Assembly: GCA_964016985.1 (NCBI GenBank)
Contig: OZ024823.1
Location: 27,315,095 to 27,379,094, forward strand
Direction of reading: 5' to 3'
Length of the DNA: 64,000 nucleotides
Source of the DNA: Anodontia alba
Lineage: Eukaryota > Mollusca > Bivalvia > Lucinida > Lucinidae
The number at the start of each line of letters is the position of its first letter. Position 1 is the stretch's first letter. Under the pieces are notes generated by a model. That model had not been told where the DNA came from. It was given only the letters and a program-made list of their open reading frames with translations, and made no database searches. Of the stretch, positions 44,901 through 53,900 are shown piece by piece. Position numbers and translations under genes: made by a program.

Positions 44901-47900
44901 GGTTTACAGGGGTATACATTATTTTTCTTATTTCTGCTCAAAAACATAGACTGTGAGTACTCATTAGAACTGCCTCACTGAGGCAGTTCTAATGAGTACC
45001 CACAATCCATGTTTTGAGCAGAAATATGAAAAATATCAGAGTTTTTTATCTGTAAATTTTCAGTTTTTGGAGGCGAAATTTTCTATATATTTGAATATGC
45101 ATGTTTTCATAATGATTGAATACAAAATCATGCTATGGAGAGATGTGCTCCATATTAGTCTGGAGCCAAGCTTTCTTTGGAGAAGAAAGGATAGTTTTCT
45201 GTTATCGATGATAAAAAATCATTGTGGATTAAATTAAGCTCTCTTTTTGAAGTAAATTGAACTTCAATGCTCTTTATATGAGTGCAACATGAGAAAAATA
45301 CCTTCTGACATGTGACTGTGTGCCCAAGGAAGACTAAAATCAGTCTGTGCATATGCTTAGTCTGATCAGAGTCTTTGTTGGGCACATGGAGAAACTGCAT
45401 CCTTGGCTATGCAACTGTGTCCAGTGAAGATTATGATCAGCCTGTGCAGATGTGCAGGATGATCTGAATCTTTGCCCAAGATAATATTTTCTGAGGTTGC
45501 ATCTCATATCATGTCAGTTAACCCTTGTCATGCTGAATAAATTGTTGCCACGTCCATGTATAAGTTTCAGCAAATCAGATTACTTGACCCAGATTGTTCA
45601 TATTAATTCACATACTGAATGGCACACAATGCAGATTCAGATCAGTTGGCCTCTTCATGAGCCAACTGATCTCGATCTACACTGTTTGCAAAGGCAGGAC
45701 ATATCCAGGCTCAGCAGGACTAGGGTTAACACTTTGCATGCTGGGTAAAAAATTCAGTAGATGACAGAAATATTTTTTCTTATTTTTCATAGAATATAGG
45801 ATTTGACATTTCATGCAAATTGTTTCAGGAGACAATTTGCATGAAGTGTCTGATCCTATTTTTAAGAAAAATAAGAAAAATATTGTCAGTTTGTGGTCTG
45901 CTGAATTTGCCCATAGCATGATTATTCTTAATTATTGTTGATAACATCAAAGCATGTAAAATTAGTTAATACCAGTATTACAGTTAATGGGGTGGAACTT
46001 GCTGAATTTATATTTTTGCAGAAGTTCCTTATTTTCTTTTCCTTTTCTTTTTTTTTTTTTATTAGGGTTTGGCTTACCATTCATGTTTTCTCATAAGGAG
46101 ACAATTTGAATGGTGTATCAAAGCTGTTTTTAAGAAAAAAAGGAAGAAAGAAACAGAAAAGGAGATAATTATTTTGATGTTTTGGAACATTCACCATATG
46201 CCTGAAAACAGAAAGAAAGAAACAGAAAATGAGATAATTTGTTTGATATTTTGGAACATTCACTATATGCCTGAAAACAGACAACTTCATCAACTTTTCA
46301 GTAATAAAGCCTGTCACCAAGAGTTATCACAGTACACTACTCACAGCTGTATATCTGCTGTTGTTATGTATAATGCACATTTGTAATTTGTTATGTAACT
46401 CATTTGTCAGGCTAGACTTAGTTGAAATCAGACTTTTGTCAGTTTAATACAGCTTTTATGTACAGTATTTACCCTAAATATTGGGACAGGCAGGCCTGAG
46501 CAAACAATTTAGACCCAGGTCAGACCCCATATTGTGCAGCATCTGGTCAAGGTCTACACTGTTTGCCACTCATTCAGCAGTTTTTCAAACACATTGATAG
46601 GTACTAAAATGGACTTGTTCAAATTTTGGGACTAGTATGGTAAAGAGTTATGGTGTTCCAGTACATAGGGTAAATACGGTAATTCGATATCTGATCAGGC
46701 TATTACAACATTTGTGTTTGTCTTGATTGAAGTGATTCACATTTCTGTGGGTTTCAGAATGGATCATTCATAACTCTAGATAATGGGGAGGATTCAAAAG
46801 ATAGTTTTTTTATTATTGTTGCATCAAAACATATCTTTTGGGTTTGGGTTTAGCAAATGATCCAAAAAGTTTGTACACGAAAGTTCCTGACAAAATGGCA
46901 TAATGAAACAGTGCAGACCAAGTTCAGACTGCTCCATGAGAAGCAATCTGATCAGGGTCTTCACTGTTTGCCATTCTGCTAAGTATTTTAAGAAACAAAT
47001 GCATAAAAAGCAAAATTTAGGTCAAGAAAATGTTGGATAAAGTGTTCAAAGTTTTAGAACATTTACCATACTCACTGTAATGATCTTATTGAGAAATAAT
47101 CCTAGTAGAATAATTGCTATATAGCATTTTTTCTTGCTACAAAACTGTCGTTTTGTTAAATGTCTCAAAACAAAAGCATCTGTCACTAAACTGTAAAAAG
47201 CATGCAAGTTCTTTACTAAAAATGTTATTAATCCATACTTTTTCAAAAGAATGCTTTCACAAATAAAACTACATGTATTTGTAGTAATGTTTTGTTTTCT
47301 TATTTCAGTTGTCCTTGTAGGAGACTCAGGTGTTGGAAAGACCAACTTGCTGTCACGCTTCACTAGAAATGAGTTTAATGCTGAAAGCAAGAGTACCATT
47401 GGAGTAGAATTTGCAACAAGGTAAGTAAAGCCTTTAGTCAGAGGATTAGGATTTAATGATAATTTTGCATGATTTTCTTTATTTTTCCATTAAAACATTA
47501 TCAATGTTATTTGATATTTAATGCCATTACGGAAACCGCCTATTCAAATATATTGAAAATTTTACAACCAAAAAAGGAAACTTTTTAGATAAAAAAATCA
47601 GATATTTTTCATATTTCTGTTCAAAACATAGATTGTGGGTACTCGTTAGAACCACCTTGATGAGGCGGTTCTAACAAGTACCCACAATCTATGTTTTTGA
47701 GCAAAAATAAGAAAAATAATGTATACCCCTTTAAACCCCAGTTTTACTATATAAAAGTGGGGTTTAAGGGGGTCAGAATTATATAGGTATGTATTCGTGA
47801 TGCTATTTTGTGAGACATGCTTGTAAGCAAAAAACAAACAAAAAAAAACAAACAAACTTTTGCTGTATTTGAAATTCTGTATGCATGATTAACAGTTTGA

Positions 47901-50900
47901 GCAATGAAATGCAACAGTGAAATTCAATGACATTTTGTTTTCAACTGTAAACTGAATACTTTATTCAATTGTGCTTTCATATTAGTAATAATTAAAACGT
48001 TTTTACTCTGCAGAAATGTTCAGATAAAAGGGAAGACAGTTAGAGCCCAGATTTGGGATACTGCTGGTCAGGAGAGGTACAGAGCTATCACAAGTGTGTA
48101 AGTATAGAGCTGACATGAATTCAACCTTTAAACCACCAAACAACTAGCACATGTTTATTAATGGGATGGGGGAAAGAAGTGATAAGATTTTGATCCCCTT
48201 GACGTTATTTTCAAGATCAGATTGGCACCTTCAAACTCAAGTTCTGACAGACATTTTTTGAACAATAAGTTGTCTTAAGTCAGTTTTATTTACTGGTCAT
48301 AATTGTGCGCAAGATATCTAATATGCATTGCTTACTGATTTTTCTTTTGTCCACCAAAGTTAGTCAAAGGGGACTATTAAAATTGGTTCATCCATCTGTC
48401 CTTCCGTCCGAGATTCTATCCATCCGTAGACACATTGAGATAGGTAGCTTGTGAACGCAACTCCTCTTACAGTTTGTTAACTATCTTTTGAAACTTTGCA
48501 AGTGTTTTTGTCATGGTCTGAACTTCTCTTACAGTTTTATACCAAACATTTTGAAACTTTGCTGGTGTTTTTGTCATGTTCTGAAGATGTGCATGTACTT
48601 TTGGGGTTATCCTCCAATCATTTTTTATCAACTTTTTCCCACTTTTTCGACATTATTCAGGTCTGATTAGTATCAGAATTGATACCTTGTGGGTGCAACT
48701 CATCCTACAGTTTTCCACCCATCATTTTTAAACTATGCATACTTCTTCTACATGGTCTGAAGCTGTGCATGTTGTCTTGGGGTTATCCTCCCATTATTTT
48801 TTCTCAACTTTTTCCACTTTTTTTAGTTAATTTTTTCCAGGTCTAATTAGTATTGGAATAGATACTTTGTGGGCCCATCTCCTCCTAGAATTATTTTGAT
48901 GCATATTTGTTCTACATGGTCTGAAGATGTGTGTGTGGTTTTTGGGTTGTCCTCCTATCATACAGATTTATAAGTCACAATGCTTTACTGACAAAGCCAT
49001 GACGTCAGGGGACACTTGCCCACAATGGGCTTTTAATCTTTTTTTCTTCTTCTTTTTTTCTTATTCTTCTTTTCTTTCTCCCTGTCCTTGTGAGGTAGCT
49101 TGACATGACTAAAATGCTGTTGACAGAGCTGTTACTTGAACTAAAGCAAACAAACAAGCAACCTGACATCACAAATTTAAGGAACATAATTATGTAACCA
49201 GTTTTGCAAAGGAGGCATTTAAATTGTTTCCCTTTACAAACATTAAGCTGATTATTCCATTGTCTTTACTCTTTGAATGTCTACAGCATTAGCTATAACC
49301 ACTCTTGATTATATTTTTCTTCCTTTTTTTCCAGAAACCAGGCTGTGAGATTTCAAAATGTCAAAGCCTATTTTCTGGGAAAAACAAGAAAACCTGTTTT
49401 CTGGGAAAAACAAGAAAGATATTTGAAAATGTTGCCTGCTGAAATTTTTACTAATCATGCTGAGTGTTGGTAATATGGGACAGTCCCTTTGTGACATTAT
49501 GGTTGGTGTTCATGGAACGGCATTGCAAATTATAAACGACTGATATAGTAAGAAGACCAAAAATTTCATACCTGATGTCTGCTGCATTCTTGTTGTGTCA
49601 GTCATAGTATTTGAGGTATGCTCAGCGGTTGTGGTTTGCTCAGTAATGAAAGCCTAGCCCTAAGGTTATAAAACTTTTTTCATGCTCAACTCAGCTGAGG
49701 CTGAATATGAAATTTGTCCTGCTTATAAATCTCAAATTACTAACAAATGCAAATTCTTATTACTAAACATGCCTGAGCATTGTTCGCATTTTCATATTTA
49801 TTAGCAGAGAAAATGTCATGCTCAGCTGAGCATGAAAAATGTCTGGTAACCTTGGAGTCGGAGCCTAATTTCTGTTTTACCATAGCATGTAGCCACATAA
49901 AGAAATTTGAATATTATCATTCTCATTGTTGCAATAAATGCTTTTTATTGTGACTGCTTTAGCAAGCAGGAACCACAGGGACCACTTTCTGGCATCAGCG
50001 TTGGCATTGTTGTAATCACAGTCAACAATATTGAGTCTGGGTTTAGCTGTTTCTCAAACACCAGGCCCTGAGGTTATAAATCGTTTTTCATGCTCAACTC
50101 AGCTGAGCATGAAATTTATTTTGCTAATAAATCTCAGATTACTAACAATTGCAAATTCTTTCTTGCTGAACTTATCTGAGCATGAAAATTTTTTGCTAAT
50201 AAATATGAAAATGCCAACTTTCATATTTATTAGCAGAGAAAATTTCATGCTCAGCTGAGTTGAGCATGAGAAAAATTTTATAACCTCGGGTCCAGGGCTT
50301 CTAGGCTAATGAAACTTCATGCATACATCCACCATGATTAACTCTGTTTACTGCCATTGACAGTTACTGATCTTGACTTACTATCACGCTTGGCTGAACA
50401 ATGTTTAGTCTGTGCATTTAGCTCCGTTTCTTAAGTAAGACCTGTGGTCGTGACATAGCCATTTGGTGAATTTCTTGTTTCAGAATAATATTGATGATAA
50501 TGCTGAATACTCTGTCTGAAGATCTATACTACCGTATTTACCGTATGTATTTGGACAGACAGGCCTGAGCAAAAAGTGTAGACCCAGATGAGACACCACA
50601 GAATGCGGCATCTCATCAGAGTCTGCACTGTTTGCCACTCATCCAACAATTTGTAGACACAGTATCGGGTAGTAAATTGTACTTATTCAAATTTTAGAAC
50701 AAGTATGGTAAGGAGTTGAGGTGTCAGAATACTTAGGGTAAATACGGTAGCTTGTAAATTCAGAGGACTTGTTATTGAGGAGTATTTGATAATAGTTCTT
50801 GGGGTGATTTTTTTTTTCAGTTCTCCATAAAAGCATGCTGTGGGTACTCATTAGAAGCACAGAGGTCTGGCCTCAGTGGCTCAGTTAAATGTACATATGA

Positions 50901-53900
50901 CTGGTGATTAGGAGGTTGTGGGTTCGATTTCTGCCAGTTCTGGCAACATTCTTCTGTGGAGGTTGATAATGAAATATTTTCTATCGTCTTTCTCTCCCTT
51001 GCGCTTATTCAAGATAAGGCAAGGCAGTTGTCAGTTTCTGGTAAAAGAACATGCACAAGTACTAGTTAACCACTTAGAGGACTAAGCCTGCACAGAAAAA
51101 AATGTAATTAGGTAAACTGTCAGGCTTGACGTGACCATAATGGGTTGACTGAGCTGTAAAACCTCAAGTCGAAAGAAAAAAGGAAGGAAGCGCAGAATTA
51201 TCACTTAATACTCCTCCTTAATAGTCCATTGCATAGCTCCAGATTGTTTTAATTTTTCAACTAAAAAATAATGATACCATTCTTATTTCTCCATGAAAAC
51301 TTATGTTGTGGGCACTGTCAGATGCGCCTCTCTGAGGCGCTTCTAGTAAGTACCACAACAAATGCTTTAATGGAAAAACAAGAAAAAATATTTACCTGAT
51401 ACCCTCTCTAATCATGAGCTATGTCATTGAAAATGTATCTCTTAGACTTAGATGGCAAATATGAGCCAGCACATGAGAAAAGAGTACTTATCACATAGGT
51501 ATCCTGCAAAGGCTCAGGCAAGCCTGTGTACATGTATAAGGACAGTCCCACTAGGGCCCAGTTGTTCAAAGCTAACGATGTCGTTAGTTAACGTATCGTT
51601 AAAACTTTGATCATTAAATATGGCATATACGCTAATATTTTTGCTGAAAAAATGTGAGTAGCTTTTGCATTTGCAAAAGCTACTCACATTTTTTCAGCAA
51701 AAATACCTGTGAATTAGATATTGTGCTTACTAGAACAGTTAACGTTTTGACCACTAACGAGCTCGTTAAGGTAACGATGCTTTGAACAACTGGGCCCAGA
51801 GCTTTTGCTGTTCGCTGATAATTAGTAGAGACCTTTAGGAAGCTTCAGGCAAAAACACATCTGTAGCCCAAATAAGGGACTGTGCATGGGCATTTGAAGA
51901 ACCACAAGCCAGAAACCATAAAGTTCTTTTTTTCCTGTGCCAGCTCGTATATTCTCTTGCAGGTATTACAGAGGAGCAGTAGGAGCTCTGGTTGTTTATG
52001 ATATTACAAAGATGTTGTCATTTGAAGATCTAGATAAATGGCTGACCGAACTGAAAGAGCATGCTGATCCCTACTGCTGTATAATGATAGTTGGCAATAA
52101 GTCTGATCTTAGACATCTAAGAGCAGTTGAAACAGAGGATGGTAGATTATTGGCAGGTAAATGAAATTTATTACATTTTCAGCAGTGATTTACTGAGATT
52201 TCTCAGTGAATTATAATCGATAATTCACCGAGTGAATTATTTCATTTCGAACGTTTTGATGTCATAATTGCTAGGTGACATTGCTGACAATGTTGGTAAC
52301 AACAATAACAATAGTTGACATTTCGCAGAAAATGTGATAAAATCATGGAGATTGTCACGTCCAGTTGGCATTTTTGAGGAAAGACCTGCAATGCAAATAT
52401 AAAGTATGATTTTCTTGAGAATCCAGTTAAACTTTTGTGACTTTGTTGTCTCTATATTTCAAGCACAGGATGATTTTTGCATTAAAGTGAAAACAAGATG
52501 GTGACTGATTTTCAAAATAAATCACGCCTCCTGAAATTCATGCACCGACTGGAACTATTTTGGTGAATGTGAAAATTCAAAGGTAAAACAAGAATGAAAA
52601 TGTAATAAACAGTTTATTTATTTGTTTTGATCGATTACGGAGAAATAATTCATACATGTTCGCTCACTCATTTTTTACGCGCAAGCCTTAGAACACTAGT
52701 GAATTAATCGATCAAAACAAACAAATAAACTCTATATAATTCAACCTTTAAATAACAGCCACCCTTTTGAATGTGCAAATATCGTTTTGTAGGGAGGTGG
52801 CTGTTGTAGAGAGGTTATGGTAAATGTTCTAAAATTTCCTTCACCAAGATGTGCAAACAGTGCAGTCCCAGATCAGACCTAAAGGAGCCATCTGATCAGG
52901 TCTACACTGTTTGCCTTTCCATTTCTTAATTTAAAAACAACTGCATAAAATGCAAATACAGTAGACTCTCATTATCTCAAACTTCAAGGAAGCATATTTT
53001 TTAGTTTGAGTTAACAATAGTTTAAGATAACTGGAGTTAAAATATAAATAACCTAAAGCAAAACTAAACCAACATTATCTAAAATTTAGTTTGACTTAAG
53101 CAGTACTTTGAGTCATCACAGTTTGAGATAATGAGAGTCCACTGTATTTACCCATATGCCCAGTGTTCCTTCAAAGGGACATTGGCAAACATTGTAGACT
53201 CAGATCAGACACTTTGGCATTTGATCAGGGTCTACACTGCACTATAAACATGAACTGCTATAAAACACCCTTCCTACTACAAGTGGACCTGTTCAAAGAG
53301 TTGAGGTAGAAGAGTCCACTAGGCATAAATGGAATAAAAAAAAGTACAGAATAAAATATTCAAAATTTGAGGATATTAATTGTAATTATATAGTAAAACA
53401 GCATTTCGGAAAATCAGAAAAAATGTCTGTTATTGGGAGGTAAGTGTTGTCAAGGGGTTAAATATTTAGTAAAAAAAGCACTTTGGAAAGTCAGAAAAAT
53501 GGCTGTTATAGGAATGTAGCTATTATAGAGAGGTTAAATATATAGTAAAATGGCACTGGAAAATCAGAAAAAGTGGCTGTTATAAGTTGGTACGTAGCAC
53601 TTTGGAAAGTCAGAAAAATGGTTGTTACAGGAATGTAGCTATTATAGAGAGGTTAAATGTATAGACAGATAAGCCATACCTGAGTAAACAGTGTAGATAT
53701 ATATCAAACTGGGTCTTCAGTGTTTGTCATTTGGACACTAGATAGTCAAGCAGACTTTGTAAACTAATTGGATAGGTATCATGGTAAGGAATGATTGTGT
53801 CTCTAAATAGTAAGGCTAAATATAGTAAGAAATTGATTTACCCATAGGAATATTGTAATGGTAATGATGTTAAGGTATTGTGTTTTAATTTAAATATTTG

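Noticed and set aside
46069..46386. 105-codon plus-strand frame
   Set aside because: It contains two copies of a short repeat ([20 protein letters not shown]) made by a local duplication of foldback-like sequence. No homology is recognised.
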